A stretch of DNA of 50,311 bases from Propionibacteriaceae bacterium. GTDB taxonomy: Bacteria; Actinomycetota; Actinomycetes; Propionibacteriales; Propionibacteriaceae. Location of the stretch: assembly GCA_031265875.1 (NCBI GenBank), contig JAISCA010000064.1:1-50311 (forward strand), in the 5' to 3' direction. This document shows positions 1 to 7,534 of the stretch, one piece after another. Under the pieces are notes generated by a model. That model had not been told where the DNA came from, did not search any database, and saw nothing but the letters and a program-made list of their open reading frames with translations. Within the stretch, counting starts at the first letter, position 1. Every line of letters begins with the position of its first letter. The position numbers and the translations under genes were made by a program.

Positions 1-117
1 CGTCTCCACCAGCCCCACACTCGACCCCGAGAAGACAAAACACACTCCCACCCCACCCGCACCTATGCTGAACCACATCAAATCAACCCGACGTTGCGTT
101 GACCGCTAGAAATCGCC
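1..117. mobile_element. End of an insertion sequence truncated by the window edge (left copy)
   Basis: Bases 9-117 are the exact reverse complement of 50203-50311 at the other edge. The match stops within a base or two of 117, where flanking sequence begins. No coding frame can be recognised in this short piece. The inner boundary (GCGTTGACCGCTAGAAATC, 96-114) resembles, from memory, the region after the transposase stop in actinobacterial IS30-family elements; that family call is inference. Identical inverted copies at both contig edges fit an assembly broken in a multi-copy element. Confidence 0.55.
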
Positions 118-145
118 CGGCGTGTCGGATATCGTAAGTGCTCAA
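118..145. repeat. Half of a dispersed palindromic repeat next to the insertion sequence
   Basis: CGGCGTGTCGG (118-128) followed by a GTAAGTGCTC arm (135-144) matches the repeat at 43643-43681 read on the other strand. The insertion-sequence end directly abuts the core, as if the element had inserted into the repeat. Confidence 0.5.
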
Positions 146-193
146 CCGGCGGCGGTGTACGCGGTTGAGCAGTTGCGTACGCTGCTGAGCGGG

Positions 194-223
194 GCGGTCG
201 CCTCAGCGGACTGGGGCGACCGC
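194..223 (-). terminator. Hairpin downstream of the DoxX-like gene
   Basis: GCGGTCGCC (194-202) and GGCGACCGC (215-223) form a perfect 9 bp stem with a 12-base loop, starting 11 bases after the stop codon of the minus-strand gene. There is no T-run, so it may be a weak or factor-assisted terminator. Confidence 0.45.
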
Positions 224-234
224 TGATTGGCCGG

Positions 235-1284
235 TCAGCTGCGCTCGTTGCGGCGGCGCACCCGGTCGCGGTGGATGAAGGAGTCGACCGACAGCCAACC
301 GCCGCCGCCGACGCCGATCAAGAGCAGGCCGACGCCGATCAAGAGGATTTGCAACTCGCCGGTGAAACCGGAGACGCCGTCCTGGAAGGGACTGACGGCG
401 CCCCAGTAGACGAAGGCCAGCAGGCCGATGTTGAGCACGACCAGCAGGGCTCCGACCAAACGGACGCCGATGCCGAAGACCAGCAGCAGGGCGCAGGCCG
501 CCTCGACGCAGATCTGGCCCCAGGCGAAGATTTGAGGCGAGGGCAGAACGGTGTTCTCCCAGATCGCGGTGGTGGCGGATAGGTGGGAGGCGTCTTGGAC
601 CGCCCGGATGCCCATCAAAGCGGCCACCACGAAACGCAACAGCATGATCGTGAAGGAGGGGAATTTGCCGTAGGTGCTGGGCAGGCCGATCATCTGCGGA
701 GCCGTGATCACATCCGGCGTGGGAGCCAATTCGCCCAAGGCGCGAGCCCGATAGCTGAGACCGGACTCGGGCTCCGCGATGACGCCGGCGGCCGACGGCG
801 CGGGCAGGTGGACGGTCTCCTCGACGGACGGCTGGGGCGAGAACTCGGCCGGCTGGGGCAAGACCGTGGGCGGCGCGATGGGCGTCCACTGGTGGCTGGG
901 GGGCGCGAACGACGGCGGGTCCGAGGCGGGGGCGCCGAGCGCAGCCAGCCCGACCGAGGGCAGCGTCGCTTCGAACGGGGCGGTCGCGGGAGCGGTGGCG
1001 GGCAAGATGGTGGGGGAAGTGGCCAGGGGCGGCGGAGCCGTTTGGGCAGGCGACAGGATGGTCGGCCCGCTGACGACGGGCCGATCGATCGAGGCGTCGA
1101 CGCCGGTGGGCGCGGCCGGCCCGCCGAGGGCGGTCGAACGGTCGTCAGACCCGGTCTGGGTCAGGGATGTATCGGTCAGATCGACCACTGGCAGCGGCGG
1201 GAAGGCCAGACTCGGGGTCGTCCCCGCCCCGAAGGCCGCCCCAGGGGCGCCGTTCACAGTCGGGTCAGATTGATCAGTGCTCAC
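235..1284 (-). CDS. DoxX-family membrane protein with long disordered N-terminal region
   Basis: The protein has 349 residues. About the first 195 are rich in Ala, Pro, Thr and Ser and look disordered. The rest is a four-helix membrane domain of DoxX type, with helices near 212-230, 255-275, 278-298 and 310-330 and a basic C-terminal tail (RDRVRRRNERS). DoxX proteins are small inner-membrane proteins linked in various bacteria to respiratory or redox functions; the exact role here is unknown. The start is GTG at 1284, preceded by a good ribosome site (GGAAGGA). The long hydrophilic N-terminal part is unusual, as most DoxX proteins are 130-180 residues. The gene lies downstream of holB on the same strand, about 100 bases away, and may have its own promoter. 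Confidence 0.7.
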   Translation of the reverse strand: MSTDQSDPTVNGAPGAAFGAGTTPSLAFPPLPVVDLTDTSLTQTGSDDRSTALGGPAAPTGVDASIDRPVVSGPTILSPAQTAPPPLATSPTILPATAPATAPFEATLPSVGLAALGAPASDPPSFAPPSHQWTPIAPPTVLPQPAEFSPQPSVEETVHLPAPSAAGVIAEPESGLSYRARALGELAPTPDVITAPQMIGLPSTYGKFPSFTIMLLRFVVAALMGIRAVQDASHLSATTAIWENTVLPSPQIFAWGQICVEAACALLLVFGIGVRLVGALLVVLNIGLLAFVYWGAVSPFQDGVSGFTGELQILLIGVGLLLIGVGGGGWLSVDSFIHRDRVRRRNERS

Positions 1285-1385
1285 GACAGATCCTTCCGGG
1301 TGATGGCAACACTCTTCAATATCGTGTCACCGCCGGGTGAACCAGCCGTGCAAGCTGGCCCGTGTGTTCCGACATCGGCGTCCAC

Positions 1386-2513
1386 TCACATCAGAGCCAC
1401 GAAGAGAGCCTCGACCGCCAGCAGGGGCGCCACATTGCCCTCCAGGGCGACCCGGCAGGCCAGGATGGCGTCGAGCCGCCGGACGGTGGCCTCCGGGCTG
1501 GCGGCCCGGGCCAGCCCGGCGATCTCCCCCTCGAAATCGAGGTTGATCAGCTCGGCCCCGGCCTCGGTCTGACGGACCAAGACATCGCGATAGTACGACG
1601 TCAGCTGGCCCAAGGCGGCGTCCAGTCCGTCGCGCTGCAGACGCTTAGCCCGCAACTGTTGCTGCTCGGCCAACTCTTTCAGAGCGGTGGCGGCGTGACG
1701 CACCTTGGGGCCGCGACCGGCCCCCAGCACCTCGGTCAGCTCCTCGCGTTCACGGCGGTCCAGTTCGGCCACGGCCTGGGCGGCTTCCTCCTGGGTGGTC
1801 GAGACCAACCGCTCGGCCTGGCTCAGGCACTCCCCCAGGTCGGTCAAGCGGCTGACCGCCCCCAGGATGTCCCGGCGCCGGCGCATGGCTTGGTCGTCCC
1901 GGGCCAGACCGCGGGCCCGGCCGATGTGGCCCTGGGCCAGCCGGGCCACGAAACGGGCCCGCGCGGGGTCGAGCCCGTCGCGGCGGACCAGCAGGTCGGC
2001 CACGGCCTGGTCGGACGGGGTGACTAGATTGACCTGGCGGCAGCGCGACCGGATGGTGACCTGGACGTCGTCGGCGGTGGGGGCGCAGAGCAGCCAGACC
2101 GTGCGCGGGGCGGGCTCCTCGACCGCTTTGAGCAAGGCGTCGGCGCCGCGTTCGGTGACCCGGTCGGCGTCTTCCACGATCAAGATCTGACGCGGCCCCA
2201 GGGTCGGCGCCATGATCGCCCGCCGGACCAGTTGGCGGACCTCGTCGACGCCGATCGAAAGCTGCTCGGTGCGGACCAAAGTGACGTCGGGGTGGGCGCC
2301 GGACAAGGCCGTGCGGCAGGACCGGCAGTCGCCGCAGCCGTGCTCAGGACATTGCAAGGCGGCGGCGAAGGCGCGCGCCGCGTTGGACCGGCCACTGCCC
2401 GGCGGGCCGGTGATGAGCCAAGCGTGGGTCATGGCGTGGGCCGCGCCAGCCACGGCTTGGCGCAACTCGGACACGGCCTGCCCCTGGCCGACCAGATCGT
2501 CCCACAAGCTCAT
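1386..2513 (-). CDS. holB: DNA polymerase III subunit delta' (clamp loader)
   Basis: A 375-residue AAA+ protein of the DNA polymerase III clamp loader, which loads the sliding clamp with the gamma/tau and delta subunits. Visible motifs are a P-loop GPPGSGRS at residues 36-43, a four-cysteine zinc module (C55, C60, C63, C66), a Walker B region (ILIVEDADR), and an SRC arginine-finger-type motif (IRSRCR). The P-loop lysine is replaced by Arg (GSGRS instead of GxGKT), as is common in the non-hydrolysing delta' subunit. It starts 16 bases after the tmk stop and is the last gene of a topA-tmk-holB operon. A similar topA/holB neighbourhood is known in mycobacteria. Confidence 0.9.
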   Translation of the reverse strand: MSLWDDLVGQGQAVSELRQAVAGAAHAMTHAWLITGPPGSGRSNAARAFAAALQCPEHGCGDCRSCRTALSGAHPDVTLVRTEQLSIGVDEVRQLVRRAIMAPTLGPRQILIVEDADRVTERGADALLKAVEEPAPRTVWLLCAPTADDVQVTIRSRCRQVNLVTPSDQAVADLLVRRDGLDPARARFVARLAQGHIGRARGLARDDQAMRRRRDILGAVSRLTDLGECLSQAERLVSTTQEEAAQAVAELDRREREELTEVLGAGRGPKVRHAATALKELAEQQQLRAKRLQRDGLDAALGQLTSYYRDVLVRQTEAGAELINLDFEGEIAGLARAASPEATVRRLDAILACRVALEGNVAPLLAVEALFVALM

Positions 2514-2529
2514 GGCGACTCCGACCGAC

Positions 2530-3210
2530 TCATGGTCCCAGTCTGCCGGAAGGCTCTGACAGTGGCTGGTCCGCCAACAGACGGTCGACCCGCGCCGCCA
2601 CTCGCTGGGCGATCCACTCGACCGGCTGACGGCCGTCCAAGACCAGATGACGCTCCGGATCGGCCGCCGCCAAGGTCAGCAGATGGTCGCGCACGCGCTG
2701 GTGGAAGTCGAGCCCGGCCTGTTCGATCCGGTCCCAGTCGGTCTTCGCCGTCAGCGCCCGTTCGACGCTGACGTCGAGTAGGACTGTCAGATCGGGCCGC
2801 AGCTGGTCGACCGCCCACCAGGCCAAGGCCGCCACCTGGTCGGCTGCGACCGCTCGGCCGGCTCCCTGGTAGGCGATCATCGAGTCGACGTAACGATCCG
2901 AGACGACGACCTCGCCTCGGGCCAGGCTCGGCGCCACCACCTGATGGACGTGCTGGGCCTTGTCGGCGGCGTAGAGCAAGGCTTCGGCGCGGGGCGCGAC
3001 GTCGCCCGAGGCCGGGTCCAGCAGCAAGCGGCGGATGTGGCCGCCGACCGGGGAGTCACCGGGCTCGAAGGTCAGACGGACGGTCCGGCCGACCGCTACC
3101 AGATGTTGGGCCAGGAGCCCCGCCTGGGTCGACTTGCCGGCCCCGTCACCGCCTTCGAAGACGACGAAGAGACCGCCGCCGGGCCGGTCGGCGGCGACCG
3201 GCTCAGTCAC
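2530..3210 (-). CDS. tmk: Thymidylate kinase
   Basis: A 226-residue thymidylate kinase that phosphorylates dTMP to dTDP with ATP, an essential step of dTTP synthesis in the cytoplasm. The P-loop FEGGDGAGKST lies at residues 18-28, the SDRYVDS motif (DRY/H) and YQGAGR motif follow, and the length is close to the family's 205-230. The N-terminal extension of about 13 residues before the first strand is modest. The ATG overlaps the stop codon of topA by 4 bases (ATGA), which indicates translational coupling. holB follows 16 bases downstream, so DNA precursor supply and clamp loading are co-transcribed. Confidence 0.93.
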   Translation of the reverse strand: MTEPVAADRPGGGLFVVFEGGDGAGKSTQAGLLAQHLVAVGRTVRLTFEPGDSPVGGHIRRLLLDPASGDVAPRAEALLYAADKAQHVHQVVAPSLARGEVVVSDRYVDSMIAYQGAGRAVAADQVAALAWWAVDQLRPDLTVLLDVSVERALTAKTDWDRIEQAGLDFHQRVRDHLLTLAAADPERHLVLDGRQPVEWIAQRVAARVDRLLADQPLSEPSGRLGP

Positions 3211-5852
3211 TTCTTGGCCCGGGTCGTCCGCCGGGCCGGGGTCCGGCGCGTGGTCGGCGGCTTGGCCCGTTTCTCCGCCAGCAGCTCGGCCGCCCGCTCC
3301 AAGCTGATCGACTCGGCCGAGTCGTCCTTCCGCAAGGTGGCATTGATGGCGCCGTCGGTCACGTAAGGTCCGAAACGACCGCTCTTGACCACGACAGGTT
3401 GGCCGGAGACCGGGTCCGGCCCCAGCTCGCGCAGAGGGGCCGCCGCGGCGCCTCGGCCCCGGGGCTGGGCGAAGGCGGCCTCGGCCTCGGCCAGACTGAC
3501 CTCGAAGATGGCCTCCTGGCTGGGCAAAGGCCGCGACTCCGTGCCCTTCTTCAGATACGGCCCGAAACGGCCGTTCTGGGCCGTGACGGTCTGCCCGTCG
3601 CCGGCCTGGCCGACCACCCGGGGCAAGCTCATCAATTTGAGGGCGTCCGCCAAGGTGACCGTGTCCGGGGACATGGCGCTGAAGAGGCTGCCGGTGCGGG
3701 CCTTGACCGACTTGGGCGTCCCCTCCGGCAGGAGTTCGGCCACGTAGGGACCGTAACGGCCGTCCTTGACCACGACGGTGTAGCCGTTGTCGGGAGCCAC
3801 CCCGAGCACCCGCTCGGCCGATTGGCCCCGCTCCAGCAGGCCGAGGGCCAACTGACTGGTCAGCTCGTCCGGTGGCAGGTCGTCGGGCAAATTGGCCCGC
3901 CGGCCCTGGGCGTCCTCGACGTAGGTGCCGTACTTGCCGACCCTGACGACCAGGCCGTCGTCGCCCGGCAAGGGGAAGCTGGACAGCCGGCGGGCGTCGA
4001 TCTCGCCCAGTCCGCCGACCAGCTCGCGCAGGCCCTGCCCGGTCTTGGGCGAGCCGAAGTAGAAGCCACGCAGGACCTCCAGGCGCTTGGCGTCGCCCTG
4101 GGCGATGTCGTCCAGGTCGGTCTCCATGGTGGCGGTGAAGTCGTAGTCGATCAGTTTGGGGAACTGCTCCTCCAGCAGCCGGGTGACGGCGAAGGCCAGC
4201 CAGGTCGGCACCAGGGCGGCGCCGCGTTTGAAGACGTAGTCACGGGCCGTGATGGTGCGGATGATGGAGGCGTAGGTGCTGGGCCGGCCGATCTCCAACT
4301 CCTCCAGCTTGGCCACCAAACTGGGTTCGGTGTACCGGGCCGGCGGCCGGGTCTCGTGGCCCTCGGCGGCGACCTCGGCCACCGTCACCGCCTGGCCGAC
4401 CGTCAACTCGGGCAGCCGGGCCTGGGCGTCGTCGTCGGCTTGGTCGGGGTCGTCGTGCGACTCGACGTAGGCCTTCAAGAAGCCGGGGAAGCTGATGGTG
4501 CGGCCGGAGGCGGTCAGGCGGCACTCCTCGACCGGGCGACCGTCCAGCTCGACCGGCCCAGACCAAGCGGCGTCGATCTGGATGCTGACCGAGCGGCCCT
4601 CGGCGTCCGTCATCTGCGAGGCCACGGTACGCGTCCAGATCAGCTCGTAGAGGCGGCGCTGATCACCGGCCAGGCCGGATTGGGCGGGGGTGGGGAAGAC
4701 CTCGCCGGCCGGCCGGATGGCCTCGTGGGCCTCCTGGGCGTTCTTGACCTTGGAGCTGTAGAGGCGGGGCTTGGCGGGGAGGTACTTGGGACCGTACAAC
4801 TGAAGGACCTGGGCCCGGGCGGCCTGGATGGCCTGGTCGGACAGGGTCACCGAATCGGTTCTCATGTAGGTGATCCAGCCGCCCTCGTAAAGGTCCTGAG
4901 CCACCGACATGGTGCGCTGAGCAGTGAAGCCAAGTTTACGCCCGGCCTCCTGTTGCAGGGTGGTGGTGCGGAAGGGGGCGTAGGGCCGGCGAGTGTACGG
5001 GCGGGCCTCGACCTGGGCCACGGCCAGGTCGGACTGACGCAGGCGGGCGGCCAACTCGGTGGCGCCGGCTTGGTCCAGGCGCAAGGGGTCGCCGCGCAGT
5101 TGGCCGGACTCGTCGAAGTCGCGGCCTTGGGCCACCTTGCGGCCGCCGACCGCGCTGAGGCGGGCGTTGAAGAGAGGCGGGGCGGCCTCAGGACCGGCGT
5201 CCAGACTGGCCGTCAGATCCCAGTAGGAGGCCACCTGGAAGCGCATCCGATCCCGCTCGCGGTCCACCACCAAACGGGTGGCGACAGACTGCACCCGGCC
5301 GGCCGACAGCTTGGGCATGACCTTCTTCCACAGCACCGGCGAGACCTCGTAGCCGTACAACCGGTCCAGGATGCGTCGGGTCTCCTGGGCGTCGACCAAG
5401 TCGGCGTCGAGATCGCGGGGGTGGGCCACGGCCTCGGAGATGGCCTGGGGAGTGATCTCGTGGAAGACCATACGCTTGGCCGGCACCTTGGGCTTGAGCT
5501 CCTGCAACAGGTGCCAGGCGATGGCCTCGCCCTCGCGGTCACCGTCGGTGGCCAGCAGCAATTCGTCGGCGCCCTTGAGCTTCTCCTTGAGCGCCCTGAT
5601 GGTGGATCTCTTGTCGGCCGAGACGACGTACAAGGGCTCGAAGTCATGGTCCACGTCGACGCCGGTGCGGGCCCATTTCTCCTGTTTGTACTTGGCCGGG
5701 ACGTCGGCCGCGCCCTGGGGCAGGTCGCGGACGTGGCCGCGACTGGACTCGACGATGTAGCCGGGGCCGAGGTAGGAGGCGATCTTGGCCGCCTTGGTGG
5801 GGGACTCTACGATGACGAGGCGACGCTTAGCCGACGGGTCGGAGGAGACCAT
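3207..5852 (-). CDS. topA: DNA topoisomerase I (type IA)
   Basis: An 881-residue type IA topoisomerase that relaxes negative supercoils. The N-terminal TOPRIM domain starts at LVIVESPTK (catalytic Glu at about residue 16) and includes DGDREGEAIAW. The active-site region GWITYMRTDSV places the nucleophilic Tyr near residue 329. Four C-terminal topoisomerase repeats are visible by their cores (GKYGTYV, GRYGPYV, GRFGPYL, GRFGPYV), followed by a Lys/Arg-rich tail typical of actinobacterial TopA. The ribosome site AGGAGGA precedes ATG 5852. A TACAGT hexamer at 5914-5919 on the minus strand is a plausible -10. It is first gene of the operon with tmk and holB. Confidence 0.96.
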   Translation of the reverse strand: MVSSDPSAKRRLVIVESPTKAAKIASYLGPGYIVESSRGHVRDLPQGAADVPAKYKQEKWARTGVDVDHDFEPLYVVSADKRSTIRALKEKLKGADELLLATDGDREGEAIAWHLLQELKPKVPAKRMVFHEITPQAISEAVAHPRDLDADLVDAQETRRILDRLYGYEVSPVLWKKVMPKLSAGRVQSVATRLVVDRERDRMRFQVASYWDLTASLDAGPEAAPPLFNARLSAVGGRKVAQGRDFDESGQLRGDPLRLDQAGATELAARLRQSDLAVAQVEARPYTRRPYAPFRTTTLQQEAGRKLGFTAQRTMSVAQDLYEGGWITYMRTDSVTLSDQAIQAARAQVLQLYGPKYLPAKPRLYSSKVKNAQEAHEAIRPAGEVFPTPAQSGLAGDQRRLYELIWTRTVASQMTDAEGRSVSIQIDAAWSGPVELDGRPVEECRLTASGRTISFPGFLKAYVESHDDPDQADDDAQARLPELTVGQAVTVAEVAAEGHETRPPARYTEPSLVAKLEELEIGRPSTYASIIRTITARDYVFKRGAALVPTWLAFAVTRLLEEQFPKLIDYDFTATMETDLDDIAQGDAKRLEVLRGFYFGSPKTGQGLRELVGGLGEIDARRLSSFPLPGDDGLVVRVGKYGTYVEDAQGRRANLPDDLPPDELTSQLALGLLERGQSAERVLGVAPDNGYTVVVKDGRYGPYVAELLPEGTPKSVKARTGSLFSAMSPDTVTLADALKLMSLPRVVGQAGDGQTVTAQNGRFGPYLKKGTESRPLPSQEAIFEVSLAEAEAAFAQPRGRGAAAAPLRELGPDPVSGQPVVVKSGRFGPYVTDGAINATLRKDDSAESISLERAAELLAEKRAKPPTTRRTPARRTTRAKK

Positions 5853-5992
5853 CGAGTCCTCCTCTCTTTATGGAATGAGGGCAAGGGCTGCCCAGTGGCG
5901 TGAATCGTTGGCTACTGTAGCCTGACCGCGCCAGTCGGCGCATGGCCAGGCTGGGCTAGCGTGGCTGAGACTCCCCGCCAACGGCTGCAGAG

Positions 5993-6030
5993 ACGGCTAG
6001 GCCCCGCTAGCCGTGAGGCGTGGCGGGGCC
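5993..6030. promoter_or_regulatory. Two overlapping palindromes between divergent topA and the NUDIX gene
   Basis: ACGGCTAG (5993-6000) pairs with CTAGCCGT (6007-6014) around a 6-base loop. The overlapping GGCCCCGC (6000-6007) pairs with GCGGGGCC (6023-6030). The two cannot form together. They lie in the divergent intergenic region, so an operator is possible. No regulator can be named. Confidence 0.3.
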
Positions 6031-6075
6031 GAACCGTCGGGGGTCTGGCGCGAACTGAGTGGCCGTCCAGACCGC

Positions 6076-6081
6076 TAGTCT
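6076..6081 (+). promoter_or_regulatory. -10 element TAGTCT for a probable leaderless NUDIX mRNA
   Basis: TAGTCT ends 6 bases before the GTG at 6088. No Shine-Dalgarno sequence is present. The spacing matches similar hexamers upstream of 8264, 23444, 35366, 35648 and 48081. Confidence 0.45.
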
Positions 6082-6087
6082 ATGCCC

Positions 6088-6759
6088 GTGCCGCCCCCTG
6101 ACGAAAGTATTTCTGCGACTGGGTCGAAGAGACTGGCCCAGGTGGCCGCCCGTCTGGCTGCGATCGGCCCGGAGAAGCGCTGCTCCCAGCTTCATCCCGG
6201 CCCGGCCGAGGCACAGCGACCGGCCGCTGTTTTGGTCCTACTCAGTCGGCGAGCCGATCCGACGGTTCTGTTGACTCTGCGTTCGGCCGACCTGCGCCAG
6301 CACGCCGGGCAGGTCTCATTCCCGGGTGGCGGCATCGAACCCGGCGAGTCGGCCGTGGCGGCGGCCCTGCGTGAGGCCGCCGAGGAGGTCGGCCTGGTCC
6401 CCGGCTCAGTCTCGGTCCTGGGAGAGTTGCCGGCCTCTCGCATTCGGGTCAGCCGTTTCGACGTTCGGATCGTGGTGGGGGCCTGGGACGGCGCGGCCCC
6501 GCTCAGGCCGCAGGATCCGGCCGAGGTGGCGGCCGTCCTATCGGTGCCGCTGTCCCGCCTGGCCGATCCGGCCACGCGGGTGACCTGGCGGCATCCGCGT
6601 GGCGTCAGCGGTCCCGGCTTCGATTTGGGCGACCTCTTCGTCTGGGGCTTCACGGCCTACGTGCTGGACGCCGTCTTGGCCATCGGGGGTTGGGAGCGGC
6701 CCTGGGACGAGACCCGTCAAGTGGCGGTGCCGGCCCGTTTCCTGCCACCGGGCGGTTGA
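6088..6759 (+). CDS. NUDIX hydrolase, CoA pyrophosphatase type
   Basis: About 223 residues. The NUDIX box (GGGIEPGES, then REAAEEVGL) is complete, and the preceding LRQHAGQVSFPGG is the hallmark of the CoA-pyrophosphatase subgroup (NudL/UPF0035). That subgroup hydrolyses coenzyme A or acyl-CoA to 3',5'-ADP and phosphopantetheine. An ATG at 6082 is in frame two codons earlier but sits directly against the TAGTCT -10 hexamer, so GTG 6088 is preferred as the first codon of a leaderless message. The gene is transcribed away from topA and has no obvious operon partner; the next gene is convergent. Confidence 0.85.
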   Translation: MPPPDESISATGSKRLAQVAARLAAIGPEKRCSQLHPGPAEAQRPAAVLVLLSRRADPTVLLTLRSADLRQHAGQVSFPGGGIEPGESAVAAALREAAEEVGLVPGSVSVLGELPASRIRVSRFDVRIVVGAWDGAAPLRPQDPAEVAAVLSVPLSRLADPATRVTWRHPRGVSGPGFDLGDLFVWGFTAYVLDAVLAIGGWERPWDETRQVAVPARFLPPGG

Positions 6760-6866
6760 GGCCGCCGGCGGCTGAGATTTAGACGACCGATTTAGGCGAC
6801 CGGCCTAGTGGAGAACACGGTTCGCCCGCCGGAATCCGTGGAGCCAGAACTCGTGACTGAGTCGGA

Positions 6867-7331
6867 CTAGAGCAGGATGATCGGTTGGTCCTCCAACTCG
6901 CCGTTGGCCACGGCCAGGCCCTGTGCGACGCCGGCCTGGACGGCTTCGATGGCCTGACGAGCCGCCGCTGGAGCCAGCTCCGGCGCCTGGGCCGATTTGA
7001 CCTGTCGGTATCCCAGTAGCGCCAGCAGACCGGCGATGAGCAGGAATAAAACGATGGCGCAAGCCAGCCCCAGCAGCCCACAGAGCCAGGCGGACCAGCT
7101 GGTCTGGGCGGCGAACAGCCAAGCGAAGGCGACCGCCACGCCCAAGCTGACGAACAGACCGGCCACCATGGCTAGGACGGCCGCCCCAATGAACAGGACG
7201 CCGCCGCCCAGCAGCCGGGTCAGAGCCGGTTTGATCTCAGCCTTGGCCAAAGCGATCTCGTCTGACACGATGCCACGCAGGTCGGTCGTGATCAGGGAGA
7301 CTAGGCTCGCGACGTCGGTCTTCTTTGGCAT
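6867..7331 (-). CDS. Small membrane protein, actinobacterial holin superfamily III-like
   Basis: A 154-residue protein with an amphipathic N-terminal helix (about 1-40), two long membrane segments (about 42-75 and 82-107) and a soluble Ala-rich C-terminus. This layout fits the Phage_holin_3_6 / DUF1469 family, present in most actinobacteria as a chromosomal membrane protein of unknown role and not evidence of a prophage. A strong ribosome site (GAGGAGG) precedes ATG 7331. A TAGGCT -10 lies about 30 bases upstream inside an inverted repeat. The convergent NUDIX gene ends about 107 bases from its stop. Confidence 0.75.
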   Translation of the reverse strand: MPKKTDVASLVSLITTDLRGIVSDEIALAKAEIKPALTRLLGGGVLFIGAAVLAMVAGLFVSLGVAVAFAWLFAAQTSWSAWLCGLLGLACAIVLFLLIAGLLALLGYRQVKSAQAPELAPAAARQAIEAVQAGVAQGLAVANGELEDQPIILL

Positions 7332-7351
7332 GGCGCCTCCTCGACTTATCT

Positions 7352-7371
7352 GAGACGAAGCCTAACGTCTC
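7352..7371 (-). promoter_or_regulatory. Promoter of the holin-like gene inside an inverted repeat
   Basis: On the minus strand TAGGCT is flanked by GAGACG (7352-7357) and CGTCTC (7366-7371) arms. The arms would place a dimeric repressor over the -10 element. The regulator is not identified. Confidence 0.35.
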
Positions 7372-7482
7372 GTCTGACAGCGGCCGGACCGTGGTGCGGT
7401 CGATCGACGGACAACCGTCCAAAGATCGGTCCAGCCGCCAGCCCCATCCATCAAGCCTCAGCTCGCCAGGTGGCTGCCAAGT

Positions 7483-7534
7483 CGTCCCTCACCAGCTGAA
7501 ACGCAACCGGTCTCTCACAAGCTGAAGCGCAACC
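7483..7534. repeat. Imperfect 26 bp tandem duplication at a gene 3' end
   Basis: Bases 7509-7534, which contain the last codons and stop of the methyltransferase, are repeated at 7483-7508 with about four differences. The outer copy lies past the stop codon and is non-coding. Confidence 0.6.

Noticed and set aside
3399-5903. An 834-codon open frame on the plus strand antisense to topA
   Set aside because: It is the mirror of a strongly supported topA gene in high-GC DNA, with a low-complexity Gly/Ala/Arg/Asp composition and no recognisable domain.
6867-7331. Holin-like gene as sign of a prophage
   Set aside because: Phage_holin_3_6-type proteins are ordinary chromosomal proteins in actinobacteria and no other phage gene is nearby.
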